Shown: positions 35,377 through 44,441 of the stretch, one piece after another
Numbering within the stretch: the first letter of the stretch is position 1
Layout of the letters: every line of letters begins with the position of its first letter
The notes under the pieces: generated by a model
What the model was told of the DNA's origin: nothing
The model's database searches: none
Seen by the model: only the letters and a program-made list of their open reading frames with translations
Assembly (NCBI RefSeq): GCF_002101815.1
Contig: NZ_LQPM01000030.1
Location: 124,001 to 188,000 of the forward strand
Length of the DNA: 64,000 nt
Origin: Mycobacterium paraense
GTDB lineage: Bacteria; Actinomycetota; Actinomycetes; Mycobacteriales; Mycobacteriaceae
Reading direction: 5' to 3'
Made by a program: the position numbers and the translations under genes

Positions 35377-36245
35377 ACGCTCGGCTGGGGGCTGCCCAGA
35401 TCGTCGCGGTCGCTGGTCGCGATGAAGTCCTCGATCAACTCCACCACCTGGCTGGGCGCCTCCACCTGCGCGAAGTGGCCGACGTCGGGCAGGATTTCCA
35501 GCCGCGCGTCGGTGCGGGCCTCGTGCGCGGCGTAGGCGTGATCGACGGGAATGATGCCGTCCCGCTCCCCCCAGATCGCCATCACCGGGAGGTGCTCACG
35601 CAGCCGCAGCCTGCTGAGCGCGCTGACCGCCTGCCCGCGGTAATCGACCACCGAGCGCAGCGTCCGAAGGAACGACTGGCGGGTCTCCCGATCCGACAGG
35701 GACGAGTAGGCGGCCCACAATTCGGCGCCGCGCGGCGATTGAATGCCGGCGTTGCGCAGCCACGACCTCAGCTGGTTGCCGACGGACAGCACCGGCTTGG
35801 GCGCGATGATCGGCAACACCAGCTCCGCCCCGGGCGCCGAGAGCAACCGCAGCACCCACCCGACGTCGGGACCAAGGCCGCCGCTGCTGATCAGGATCAG
35901 CCGCTTGGCGTAGTCGGGGTGCTGGTACACGAACTGCATCGCGACCCCGCCGCCGAGTGATTGGCCGACCAGGGTGGCCTGGCTCACGCCGAGTTCGTCG
36001 AGCAGATCACGCAGCCAGACCGCGAAGGCCCCCAGCGAATAATCCGTGCGGGGCTTCGCCGACTCGCCGTGACCGAGCAGGTCCGGGGCGATGACCCGGA
36101 ACTTCTTCGACAGCGGCGGTATCACCGCCCGCCACGTCTCTGAACTGCCGGCCATGCCGTGGATGAGCAGCAGCGCCTCGCCGTCGCCCTCGTCGCGGTA
36201 GGCGACCCGATCGCCGTGTAGCTCGAGAAACTTCAACTCGCTCAT
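35373..36245 (-). CDS. Alpha/beta hydrolase
   Basis: This 290-residue protein from ATG 36245 has the oxyanion-hole HGMAGSSETW, nucleophile elbow VGQSLGGGVAMQ (Ser), the acid in IWGERDGIIPVDH (Asp) and GHFAQVEAPSQV (His). It has no signal peptide. The sequence is of the C-C hydrolase/epoxide hydrolase-like branch; the substrate is not predictable. It is convergent with the CYP125-like gene and need not share its pathway. Confidence 0.87.
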   Translation of the reverse strand: MSELKFLELHGDRVAYRDEGDGEALLLIHGMAGSSETWRAVIPPLSKKFRVIAPDLLGHGESAKPRTDYSLGAFAVWLRDLLDELGVSQATLVGQSLGGGVAMQFVYQHPDYAKRLILISSGGLGPDVGWVLRLLSAPGAELVLPIIAPKPVLSVGNQLRSWLRNAGIQSPRGAELWAAYSSLSDRETRQSFLRTLRSVVDYRGQAVSALSRLRLREHLPVMAIWGERDGIIPVDHAYAAHEARTDARLEILPDVGHFAQVEAPSQVVELIEDFIATSDRDDLGSPQPSV

Positions 36246-36354
36246 CGGCCCCGGATACCCGCTCGGGCCGGATTTACGGCCGCGCCGACCGAAATCGTGA
36301 CGAGAAACGCATCCGGGCCCGGTCGTGCCGGGCGCCTCAGCGATGATTGAGGTC

Positions 36355-37245
36355 ATGACCGAACCAGGCGCGGCTCGTGTGGCGGTCTACCTCGACTTCG
36401 ACAACATCGTGATCTCGCGGTACGACCAGGTCAACGGGCGCAACTCGTTCCAGAAGGACAAGGCCGGCGGACTCGAGAAGCATCCCGAGCGCCAGTCCCG
36501 GGCCACCGTCGACGTCGGGGCGATCATCGACTTCGCGTCGTCGTTCGGGACGCTGGTGCTCACCCGGGCCTACGCGGACTGGTCGGCCGACGTCAACGCC
36601 GGATACCGCGGGCAGCTGGTGGCCCGCGCGGTCGATCTGGTGCAGCTGTTCCCCGCGGCGGCGTACGGCAAGAACGGCGCCGACATCCGGCTGGCCGTCG
36701 ACGCGGTCGAGGACATGTTCCGGCTGCCCGATCTGACCCACGTGGTGATCGTGGCGGGCGACTCGGACTACATTCCGCTGGCCCAGCGCTGCAAGCGGCT
36801 CGGCCGCTACGTGGTGGGCATCGGCGTGGCCGGCTCCTCGAGCCGGGCGCTGGCGGCCGCCTGCGACGAGTTCGTCATCTACGACGCGCTGCCGGGGGTT
36901 CCGGTGCTCCAGCCCGAACCGGCGGCCGCCGGCGCCGCCAAGCCGACCAAGCGGACCGGACGCGCCAAGTCGGAAAAGCGCGACGAGCCGGACGAGCCGC
37001 CCGATCCGCAGGTCACCGCGACCGCGCTGCTCAAGCGCGCGCTGCAGATCGGTCTGGAGAAGGACGACGCCGACTGGCTGCACAACTCGGCGGTGAAGGC
37101 GCAGATGAAGCGGATGGACCCGTCGTTCAGCGAGAAGTCGTTGGGTTTCAAGTCATTCAGCGATTTCCTGCGGTCGCGGTCCGACGTCGTCGAGCTGGAC
37201 GAAAGCTCGACGACCCGCATGGTGCGGCTGCGCGTGGAGGACTGA
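36355..37245 (+). CDS. NYN domain ribonuclease-like protein with C-terminal LOTUS/OST-HTH domain
   Basis: This 296-residue protein has an N-terminal NYN (PIN-like) domain with AVYLDFDNIVISRYD, KNGADIRLAVDAVEDMF and VVIVAGDSDYIPLAQR, giving the clustered Asp residues of a metal-dependent nuclease. A Lys/Ala/Pro linker and a C-terminal OST-HTH/LOTUS RNA-binding domain (ALLKRALQIGL through FKSFSDFLRSR) follow. ATG 36355 is preferred over 36343 because GAGG lies at suitable distance. RNA turnover or surveillance is the likely role. Confidence 0.82.
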   Translation: MTEPGAARVAVYLDFDNIVISRYDQVNGRNSFQKDKAGGLEKHPERQSRATVDVGAIIDFASSFGTLVLTRAYADWSADVNAGYRGQLVARAVDLVQLFPAAAYGKNGADIRLAVDAVEDMFRLPDLTHVVIVAGDSDYIPLAQRCKRLGRYVVGIGVAGSSSRALAAACDEFVIYDALPGVPVLQPEPAAAGAAKPTKRTGRAKSEKRDEPDEPPDPQVTATALLKRALQIGLEKDDADWLHNSAVKAQMKRMDPSFSEKSLGFKSFSDFLRSRSDVVELDESSTTRMVRLRVED

Positions 37246-37268
37246 ACGCCTCCCCTACGCTGACGACC

Positions 37269-38459
37269 GTGACGCAGGAAGTCGTTCGGCCCGGACGCTG
37301 GCTCACCCGCAACGTTCGGGTGCTGTCCGCGGTCTCGTTCCTGCAGGACACCGCCAGCGAACTGCTGTATCCACTGCTGCCGATCTACCTCACGGCCGTG
37401 CTGGGCGCGCCCGCGTCGGTGGTCGGTGCCGTCGAGGGCGTCGCCGAGGGCGCGGCGTCGCTGACCAAGCTCGCGGCGGGCCCGCTGGGCGACCGGTTCC
37501 AGCGGCGCCCGTTGATCGCCGCCGGGTACGGCATGGCCGCGCTCGGCAAGGTGATCATCGCAGTGGCCGCGGCGTGGCCGGGGGTGCTCGTGGGCCGCGT
37601 CGTGGACCGGCTCGGCAAGGGCATCCGGGGCGCGCCGCGCGACGCCCTGCTGGTCGACGACGTCGACGAGGCCGTGCGCGGCCGGGTATTCGGCTTCCAC
37701 CGCGCGATGGACACCTTAGGCGCCGTCGTCGGCCCGCTGCTGGGCCTGGCGGGCTACGAGCTGCTCGACCACCGGATCCCGCCGTTGCTGTATGTCGCGA
37801 TCGTGCCCGCCGTCCTCAGCGTGGCCCTCGTTCTTCTGGCCCGGGAGCGGGGCCGACGCGGTCCGCGGCCCCAGCGGCAATCCATGTGGGCCGGGGTACG
37901 CGCGTTGCCGCGGCCCTACTGGCGGGTGACCGCGCTCCTGGTCGCCTTCAGCGTGGTGAACTTCCCCGACGCGCTGTTGCTGTTGCGGCTCAACGAGATC
38001 GGCTTCTCGGTGGCCCAGGTGATTCTGGCGTATGTCGGCTACAACGCGGTGTACGCGGTGGCCAGCTACCCGGCCGGGGCGCTCGCGGACCGCGTCGGCC
38101 GTCCGGCGTTGTTCGGGCTCGGGCTGGCATTCTTCGCGATCGGCTACACGGGCTTGGGGCTGACCACCGACACGGTGACCGCGTGCCTGCTGATCGGCGC
38201 GTACGGGTTGTTCACCGGGTGCACCGACGGCGTGGGCAAGGCGTGGATTTCCGGGCTGGTCGACGGGGAGCATCAGGCCAGCGCGCAGGGCGTGTTCCAG
38301 GGCGGCACCGGCCTGGCCGTGCTCGTGGCGGGGTTGTGGGCGGGCTTCCTGTGGGGCTCGAACGGCCAACTGCCCCTGCTCATTTCGGGAATCGCGGGCG
38401 GCGTGTTCGCGGTGGCGGTGCTCGGCGGGCAGCTGGTCCGCGGCGCCAGGCGCGGGTAG
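37269..38459 (+). CDS. MFS transporter
   Basis: This 396-residue protein has 12 predicted membrane helices. SFLQDTASELLYPLLPIYL sits at helix 1, the loop 2-3 motif PLGDRFQRRPLIAAGYGMAA follows, and DRLGKGIRGAPRDALLVDDV matches a drug/H+ antiporter-like subgroup often annotated as an uncharacterised MFS. GTG start at 37269. It lies 23 bases after the NYN gene and may be cotranscribed. The substrate is unknown. Confidence 0.83.
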   Translation: MTQEVVRPGRWLTRNVRVLSAVSFLQDTASELLYPLLPIYLTAVLGAPASVVGAVEGVAEGAASLTKLAAGPLGDRFQRRPLIAAGYGMAALGKVIIAVAAAWPGVLVGRVVDRLGKGIRGAPRDALLVDDVDEAVRGRVFGFHRAMDTLGAVVGPLLGLAGYELLDHRIPPLLYVAIVPAVLSVALVLLARERGRRGPRPQRQSMWAGVRALPRPYWRVTALLVAFSVVNFPDALLLLRLNEIGFSVAQVILAYVGYNAVYAVASYPAGALADRVGRPALFGLGLAFFAIGYTGLGLTTDTVTACLLIGAYGLFTGCTDGVGKAWISGLVDGEHQASAQGVFQGGTGLAVLVAGLWAGFLWGSNGQLPLLISGIAGGVFAVAVLGGQLVRGARRG

Positions 38460-38476
38460 CCACGGGCGCACTCGCT

Positions 38477-38512
38477 AGACATTTTTTGTCTGATGTATGG
38501 CGGGTACCCGCC
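38477..38512. promoter_or_regulatory. Two palindromes upstream of a P450 gene
   Basis: AGACA-TTTTT-TGTCT (38477-38491) is a perfect inverted repeat, and GGCGGGTACCCGCC (38499-38512) is a perfect 14-base palindrome. Both lie between the MFS stop (38459) and the P450 ATG (38586). They could be operators for a TetR- or GntR-type repressor, or the first could end the MFS transcript. No regulator gene is adjacent. Confidence 0.45.
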
Positions 38513-38585
38513 GTTCGGCCCGACGTCGTTGACAGCCGACCGGCCTGGCCATACGGTGTGTGAAAGTTGTCGCGAGGAGACCGTC

Positions 38586-39818
38586 ATGACCGTCGGTGCC
38601 GCTCCCACAAGCGTTTTCGATGCCGGCCTGCCGACGCTGGAGTACGCCCCCGAGGAAACCCCCGCCGAGGTCTATCCCCGCCTGCAGGCGGCGCAACGCC
38701 GGGCTCCCGTCGCGATGGGGCCGTTCGGCCCCGAAGTGCTCTCCTACCGGCTGGTGCGCTCCGTGCTGCGCGACTCCCGGTTCCTGATCCCGCCCGGGCT
38801 GAACCTGCTCAGCCAGGGCATCGATTCGGGGCCGCTGTGGGACAAGGTGGTCAACAGCCTGCTGGGCATGGAGGGCGCCACCCACCAGCGGGTGCGCAGC
38901 CTGGCCTCGAAGGCCTTCACGCCCCGGGCGACCCTGCGCCTGCACGACACCATGGTCGCCGTGATGAACGAATTGGTCGATCGGGTCGCCGACGCGGGCC
39001 GCTGCGACGTCGTCACCGACCTGGCCCGCCCCTACCCGGTCCCGATCATCTGCGCGCTGCTCGGCGCGCCACGCGAAGATTGGCAACGGTTTTCCGCGTG
39101 GGCGGACGACATCTTCAAGGCCTTCAGCTTCACCGTCGACCTTCGCGACGTCGAGCCGGTCGTCATGCGCGCGTGGGGCGAGCTCGACGAGTACGTCGAC
39201 GCCATGGTGGCCCGGCGCCGGCACAGCCTCACCGACGACCTGCTGTCGGATCTGATCCGCGCCGAGGAGGACGACGGCGATCGGCTGAGCGCCGTCGAGT
39301 TGCGCATGATGGCGGGCGGCCTGCTGCTGGCCGGGACGGACACCACCCGCAACCAGGTGGCCGCGTCGGTGCATGTGCTGTGCGAGCACCCGGAGCAATG
39401 GGGGTTGCTCAAGGAACAGCCCGAGCTGGCGATGCGCGCGGTCGAGGAGACCATGCGCCACTCGCCGATCGCGTGCGGGACGCTGCGCCTGGTCGCCGAG
39501 GACGCCGAACTCGACGGCTACCTTTTCCCCGCCGGCACCACGGTCCTGGTGAATACCGCTGCGGCCAACCGTGATCCGTCGGTCTACGACGACCCGGACC
39601 GCGTCGACATCACGCGCGACGGGGCGCCCCCGATCTTGACCTTCGGCGGCGGCGTGCACTACTGCCTGGGCGCGAACCTGGCGCGGCGCGAGATCGCCGA
39701 GGCGCTGAACGTCATCGCGAGCCGGCTGCTGAACCCGCGCACCGCCGGACCGGTTCCATGGAAGCCGATGGCGAGCCTGAGCGGCCCGACGAGCCTGCCC
39801 ATCGAATTCGACACGTAA
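38586..39818 (+). CDS. Cytochrome P450 (family not assigned)
   Basis: This 410-residue bacterial class I P450 starts at ATG 38586, preceded by GCGAGGAG. It has I-helix LLLAGTDTTRNQVAASV, K-helix EETMRHSP with E-x-x-R, and heme loop LTFGGGVHYCLGANLARRE with Cys360. It differs clearly from the CYP125-like protein in the window. The substrate is unknown. The gene is 26 bases upstream of the NagK-MurQ fusion on the same strand, but no functional link is evident. Confidence 0.88.
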   Translation: MTVGAAPTSVFDAGLPTLEYAPEETPAEVYPRLQAAQRRAPVAMGPFGPEVLSYRLVRSVLRDSRFLIPPGLNLLSQGIDSGPLWDKVVNSLLGMEGATHQRVRSLASKAFTPRATLRLHDTMVAVMNELVDRVADAGRCDVVTDLARPYPVPIICALLGAPREDWQRFSAWADDIFKAFSFTVDLRDVEPVVMRAWGELDEYVDAMVARRRHSLTDDLLSDLIRAEEDDGDRLSAVELRMMAGGLLLAGTDTTRNQVAASVHVLCEHPEQWGLLKEQPELAMRAVEETMRHSPIACGTLRLVAEDAELDGYLFPAGTTVLVNTAAANRDPSVYDDPDRVDITRDGAPPILTFGGGVHYCLGANLARREIAEALNVIASRLLNPRTAGPVPWKPMASLSGPTSLPIEFDT

Positions 39819-39844
39819 TTTCTTGCGCGAGGGAGGATGGTGCG

Positions 39845-41608
39845 GTGATCCTCGCCATCGACCTCGGCAAGACGTCCTGCCGGGCCGCGGCGGGCGGCCG
39901 GCGGGCCGAGGGCGCGGGCGCGCCGGGGCTGGCGGCGCCCGGCGGCGTGCGGGCCGCGGAGGCGGCGATCCTGGCCGTGGCAAGCGAATTCGCTCCCGCC
40001 GACCAGGTGATCGTGGGCGCCGCCGGGGCGCTGACGGCGCCCGACGCGGCGCGCCGGCTGGGCGCTGCTCTGCTGGCCGCGCTGCCCGCCGAGCGCGTCG
40101 CGGTGACCAGCGACGCCGTCATCGCGCACGCCGGCGCGCTGGACGGGCAGCCGGGGATCGTGCTGGTCGCGGGCACCGGCGTCGTCGCGCTGTCGATCGG
40201 CGCGGACGGCACGCTGCGGACCGCCGACGGCTGGGGCCCCTGGCTCGGCGACGAGGGCGGCGGCGCGTGGATCGGCGGCGCCGGGCTGCGTGCGGCGCTG
40301 CGCGCCCGCGACGGCCGCGGCCCGTCCACCACCCTGCTCGACGCCGCCCGGGCCCGCTTCGGCGCGCCGGAGACCTGGCCCGCACAGCTCACCTCCGCCG
40401 CCGCGCTCGCCTCGTTCGCGCCCGACGTGCTCGCCGCGACGGGTGACGCCGCGGCGCGGGCGATCGTGGACGCCGCCGCCGCGGCGCTCGCCGCGACCGC
40501 CCGCGCGGCCGGTGACGGCCCGGTCGCGATGGTCGGCGGGCTGGCGGGAGTCGAGGCGCTCCGCGAGCGGCTGGAGCTCGTCCCGGCCGCCGGCGACGCG
40601 CTCGACGGCGCGCTGCGGCTGGGGGCGATCCACGAGCCGCACGTGATCCGCGTGCAGGCCGGCTCAACAGCCCTTGGCCCACGCGGCCTCGACGGGCTGG
40701 CCACCGAGGCGTCCCGGCCGGACCTGGACGACCTGGACGCGCGGCCCATCGGCGACGTCGTCGCGCTGCTCGTCGCGGCCGAGGGCGAGGCGCACCGGGC
40801 GGTGGTCGCGGCGGTGCCGCGGATCGCGGCCGCGGCCGAGGCGATCGCCGCGCGGCTGCAGCGCGGCGGCCGCCTGATCTACGCCGGCGCCGGGACGCCG
40901 GGGCGCCTCGGCGTGCTCGACGCCGCCGAATGCGCGCCGACGTTCGGCACCGACCTGGTGCGCGGCGTCATCGCCGGCGGCCCGGCGGCGCTGACCGAGG
41001 CGATCGAGGGCGCCGAAGACCGTTTCGACCCAACCGATCTCGCCGACCTGACCGCCGCGGACGCGCTCGTCGGGGTCACCGCGTCGGGCCGCACACCGTA
41101 CGTGCTCGGCGCCCTGCGGCACGCGCGTTCGATGGGCGCGCTGACCGTCGCGATCGTCAACAACCCGCGCAGCGAGGCGTCCGCCGACGTGGTGATCGAG
41201 TTGCTGACCGGGCCCGAGGTGCTCGCCGGCTCCACCCGGCTGACGGCGGGCACCGCCCAGAAGGTCGTGCTCAACGCGCTCTCCACGAGCGTGATGATCG
41301 CGCTCGGCCGGGCCTACGGGCCGCGCATGGTCGACGTGCGCGCGACCAACGCGAAGCTGCGCCGCCGAGCGGTGCGGATCGTGCGCGACGCGGCCGGCGT
41401 CGACGAGCAGGCCGCGGCCGCCGCGCTGGCCGCCGCGGGCGGTCACGCCAAGACCGCGATCGTCGCGCTGCTCGCGGGCGTCGACGCGGCCGAGGCGGCC
41501 GCGCGGCTCGACCGGGCGCGCGGACGCGTGCGGGACGCGGTCAGGCGACAGGCGGGCGCTGGGACGACCACGGATGGGCCGATTCCAGTTGCGCGGCAAC
41601 GCGAATGA
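39845..41608 (+). CDS. N-acetylglucosamine kinase / N-acetylmuramate-6-phosphate etherase fusion
   Basis: This 587-residue two-domain protein has an N-terminal half (about 1-275) that is a BadF/BadG/NagK-type sugar kinase: ILAIDLGKTSCRAAAGG (phosphate-1), VLVAGTGVVALSIG and GDEGGGAWIGG. The C-terminal half (about 285-570) is MurQ: LIYAGAGTPGRLGVLDAAEC (from Y346), AIEGAEDRFD, VTASGRTPYVLGAL, PEVLAGSTRLTAGTAQKVVL and MVDVRATNAKLRRRA. The fusion could phosphorylate MurNAc or GlcNAc and cleave the lactyl ether of MurNAc-6P in one polypeptide, for peptidoglycan recycling. GTG start 39845 follows GAGGGAGG. The gene is visibly more GC-rich than its neighbours. Its last 68 bases overlap the convergent amidase. 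Confidence 0.88.
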   Translation: MILAIDLGKTSCRAAAGGRRAEGAGAPGLAAPGGVRAAEAAILAVASEFAPADQVIVGAAGALTAPDAARRLGAALLAALPAERVAVTSDAVIAHAGALDGQPGIVLVAGTGVVALSIGADGTLRTADGWGPWLGDEGGGAWIGGAGLRAALRARDGRGPSTTLLDAARARFGAPETWPAQLTSAAALASFAPDVLAATGDAAARAIVDAAAAALAATARAAGDGPVAMVGGLAGVEALRERLELVPAAGDALDGALRLGAIHEPHVIRVQAGSTALGPRGLDGLATEASRPDLDDLDARPIGDVVALLVAAEGEAHRAVVAAVPRIAAAAEAIAARLQRGGRLIYAGAGTPGRLGVLDAAECAPTFGTDLVRGVIAGGPAALTEAIEGAEDRFDPTDLADLTAADALVGVTASGRTPYVLGALRHARSMGALTVAIVNNPRSEASADVVIELLTGPEVLAGSTRLTAGTAQKVVLNALSTSVMIALGRAYGPRMVDVRATNAKLRRRAVRIVRDAAGVDEQAAAAALAAAGGHAKTAIVALLAGVDAAEAAARLDRARGRVRDAVRRQAGAGTTTDGPIPVARQRE

Positions 41609-42983
41609 GCACATCCTCGCGCCCGTACGCGGCGACGAGCTGGACGCCGATCGGCAGGCCGTCGGCGCTGCGGTGCAGGGGCAGGCTGATCGCCGGCTGT
41701 CCGCTCATGTTGAACGGCGGGGTGAACACGGCGAATTGACCGGCGCGGCGCATCGGCGCGTTCGGATCGCCGGGATCGTTCTCGAATTCGGTGAGCGGCA
41801 GCGGCGGTTCGGCCAGGGTCGGAGTGAGCAGCAGGTCCCAGCCGTCGGCCCACCATCCCTGTAGCTCCCGGCGGAAGGCCCAGCCCGCCGCCTGGGCCGC
41901 CGCGTAGTCGAGCGCCGTCAGCCGCTTGGCGTGCCGGACGAGCGCCCAGTTCACCGGCTCGAGGTCGTCCTCGGTCAGCTCGCGTCCGAGCGTCTCGCCG
42001 AACCCGCGAGCGGCCATCGCCGTCTGCGTCGCCCACATCGCCATGAACTGGGGAGTCAACGACGTGTCGGCGAGGCACGCCGGCCAGGCCGGCTCGACGG
42101 CGTGGCCGAGCCCCTCCAGCATCGAGGCCGCGGCGCGCGCCGCCGCGGCGCAGTCGTCGTGCAAGAACTCGCCGCGCGGGTGCACGTCGAGCAGCCCGAT
42201 GCGCAGCCGGCCCGGATCGGCGCCGAGGTCCTCGGCGTAGGGCCGCTGCGGCACGGGCGCGATGACGGAGTCACCGACGCCGGGACCGCGGACGGCGTCG
42301 AGCAGGCGCGCCGTGTCGCGCACCGTGCGGCTGACGCACAGTTCGACGCCCAGCCCGGACTCGCTGCGGGCCGGCCCGACCGTGATCCTGCCCTGGCTCG
42401 GCTTGAGACCCACCAGCCCGCAGCACGACGCCGGGATCCTGATGCTGCCGCCGCCGTCCGAGGCGTTGGCGAAGGGGACCATGCCGGCGGCCACCGCGGC
42501 CGCGGCGCCGCCGCTGGACCCGCCCGGCGTGCGGTCGAGCGCCCACGGGTTGCGGGTCGCCCCCCAGGCCACCGGCTGGGTGGTGGGCAGGGTGCCCAGC
42601 TCGGGGCTGTTGGTCCGCCCGGCGATCACCAGGCCGGCCGCCTTGAATCGGGCGACCAGCGTCGTGTCGGCGCTGTCGGGGATGGCCGCCTCCTTCAGCG
42701 CGCGGTTGCCGTTGGACAGGGTCTGACCGGCGAAGCTCGTATAGAGGTCCTTGAGCAGGAAGGGCACGCCGCGAAACGGCCCGTCGGGCAGCTCCGGGCC
42801 GGCCGCCACCGAGCGGGCGTGGTCGAACCACTCGATGACGACCGCGTTCAGCGCCGGGTTGAACCGCTCGATCCGCTCGATCGCCGCCTCGAGCAGTTCA
42901 CCCGGCGCCACCTCGCCTCTGGCCACCAGTTCCGCCTGGTCCGTGGCGTCCATCCAGCGGGTCTCGTCGGCAAGGCTGCTCAT
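41541..42983 (-). CDS. Amidase (amidase signature family)
   Basis: This 480-residue protein from ATG 42983 is of the amidase signature family. The catalytic Lys is in VPFLLKDLYTSFAG and the Ser-rich core in DRTPGGSSGGAAAAVAAGMV with ASDGGGSIRIPASCCGLVGLK (cis-Ser and Ser nucleophile). C-terminal FNMSGQPAISLPL is typical. It hydrolyses carboxylic amides; related mycobacterial Ami proteins have broad specificity. The GTG at 43001 would add six residues. The end overlaps the fusion gene tail-to-tail. Confidence 0.88.
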   Translation of the reverse strand: MSSLADETRWMDATDQAELVARGEVAPGELLEAAIERIERFNPALNAVVIEWFDHARSVAAGPELPDGPFRGVPFLLKDLYTSFAGQTLSNGNRALKEAAIPDSADTTLVARFKAAGLVIAGRTNSPELGTLPTTQPVAWGATRNPWALDRTPGGSSGGAAAAVAAGMVPFANASDGGGSIRIPASCCGLVGLKPSQGRITVGPARSESGLGVELCVSRTVRDTARLLDAVRGPGVGDSVIAPVPQRPYAEDLGADPGRLRIGLLDVHPRGEFLHDDCAAAARAAASMLEGLGHAVEPAWPACLADTSLTPQFMAMWATQTAMAARGFGETLGRELTEDDLEPVNWALVRHAKRLTALDYAAAQAAGWAFRRELQGWWADGWDLLLTPTLAEPPLPLTEFENDPGDPNAPMRRAGQFAVFTPPFNMSGQPAISLPLHRSADGLPIGVQLVAAYGREDVLIRVAAQLESAHPWSSQRPPVA

Positions 42984-43090
42984 GGCTTTGTTGTGTACCA
43001 CGTGTGACCAAGACCGCTGCGCACAAGTCGCGGTCGGCCCCGGCCCGCCTTACGCTCGTTGGTTACACGAACTTAACGGGGGTTTTGTCA

Positions 43091-44410
43091 ATGGGTGGGT
43101 GCACGGGCCGGACTGTGTCCACACTCAGGTTTGCCCTGATCGCGGCGGCCGTGTGCGTCGTCGGCGCAGCCTGTTCGGAAACCGTGGGTCCGCCCGCCGC
43201 CACGCCGACGACCACGATGTCCACCGCCAGGACGACCGCTTCGTCGGCTGCCGCGCCGCCCTCGATCACGGGTCCCCTGGAGAAGGACTGGAAGAGCTAC
43301 GGCGGCACGGCGTTCTTCGGTTGTCCCGAGAAGTTCTCCCAGAGCAAGTCCGTGGTCGAGGACATCCGGCCCAAGGTGTTCGACACCAAGACCGGGCAGT
43401 ACCTGGCGCCCGGTGCCCCCACGCTCGCCGCCGGCGAGAACGTGACCGGCGGCATCTGCGCGCTCGCGGGGACGGCCGACGACATGAGGGTCGTCTATGT
43501 GCTGACGACCGCCACCAAGACCACGGCCTACGCCTTCGACCTGAAGACCAGCCAACCGCTGGTGACCAAGGAGCTGCAACCACCGACCCCGGACCTGAAA
43601 CTGACCGCCCCGAACCAATGGGGCCTGTCCGCGACGGCCTCCGGGGTGGCGTGGGTGAACGCCTTCACCGACGGGCACGGCGCCCCGTCGCCGCCGCGGA
43701 CCGTCGTCCTTTCCGCCGCCGACCTGTCGATGACGTGGAACGACCCCCAGCCGGGCCGCGCGTGGCAGGACGTGCTGTCGTTTCAACGCAACACCGACCC
43801 CACCAAGGCGTCGGGCGCCGAACTGCGCCGCCCGAGCGGCGAAGCAATCTACCAGGACAACGACATCTCGAGCGTCGACGGCGAATTGTCCGACGGCCCA
43901 GACAAATTGGTGAAGATCACGCACCAGGACTCGTCCAACCCCCCGGTGGTCTCGACGATGTTCTATGACCTGAACACCAAATCCCCCATCAAAATCGGTG
44001 ATACCGACCGGGTTTCGGGTGGCGGCCTGGCCGCCACGCTGTCCGACGGACAGTTGTTCATCGACGGCCGCAACTCGGGCAATTCGCAGTTCGGATTCGG
44101 GGTGTGGAACCTGCGAACCCAGCACTGGGACCTGTTGAAGACGCGGGACGACGCCAAGAAGATGTCGATCGCCAAACTGGCGTTCTTCGAAAACCACCTG
44201 TACATCACCAATGTCAGCAATACGTTCGCCGTCCTCGCCCTGCCCGGCACCGACCCGATCTCGACGACGTGGTCCGTCCGCCCGTTCGCGCGGATATCGG
44301 GCTGGACGCTTGTCTGCCGCGGCGAGAACGCCGCGGCCTTGAACGGGGACTGCAAGGACATCGTGATGGTGCAGGACCAGGACGGCCACTTTCCCGGACC
44401 CTGGTTCTGA
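43091..44410 (+). CDS. Putative lipoprotein with beta-propeller-like domain
   Basis: This 439-residue protein from ATG 43091 has signal peptide TLRFALIAAAVCVVGAAC with lipobox Cys at residue 28, then a Thr/Ser/Pro linker. A large domain with repeated strand patterns (AYAFDLKTSQPLV, MFYDLNTKSPIKI, FGVWNLRTQHWDLL) suggests a beta-propeller. Mature cysteines (FGCPEKF, GGICALAG, TLVCRGE, NGDCKD) could form disulfides. No enzymatic motif is seen. It lies directly upstream of the copper-responsive promoter but reads into no overlap with it. Confidence 0.72.
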   Translation: MGGCTGRTVSTLRFALIAAAVCVVGAACSETVGPPAATPTTTMSTARTTASSAAAPPSITGPLEKDWKSYGGTAFFGCPEKFSQSKSVVEDIRPKVFDTKTGQYLAPGAPTLAAGENVTGGICALAGTADDMRVVYVLTTATKTTAYAFDLKTSQPLVTKELQPPTPDLKLTAPNQWGLSATASGVAWVNAFTDGHGAPSPPRTVVLSAADLSMTWNDPQPGRAWQDVLSFQRNTDPTKASGAELRRPSGEAIYQDNDISSVDGELSDGPDKLVKITHQDSSNPPVVSTMFYDLNTKSPIKIGDTDRVSGGGLAATLSDGQLFIDGRNSGNSQFGFGVWNLRTQHWDLLKTRDDAKKMSIAKLAFFENHLYITNVSNTFAVLALPGTDPISTTWSVRPFARISGWTLVCRGENAAALNGDCKDIVMVQDQDGHFPGPWF

Positions 44411-44441
44411 CTTTCCTCACCCGCCCGGGCCGGTGAAACGC

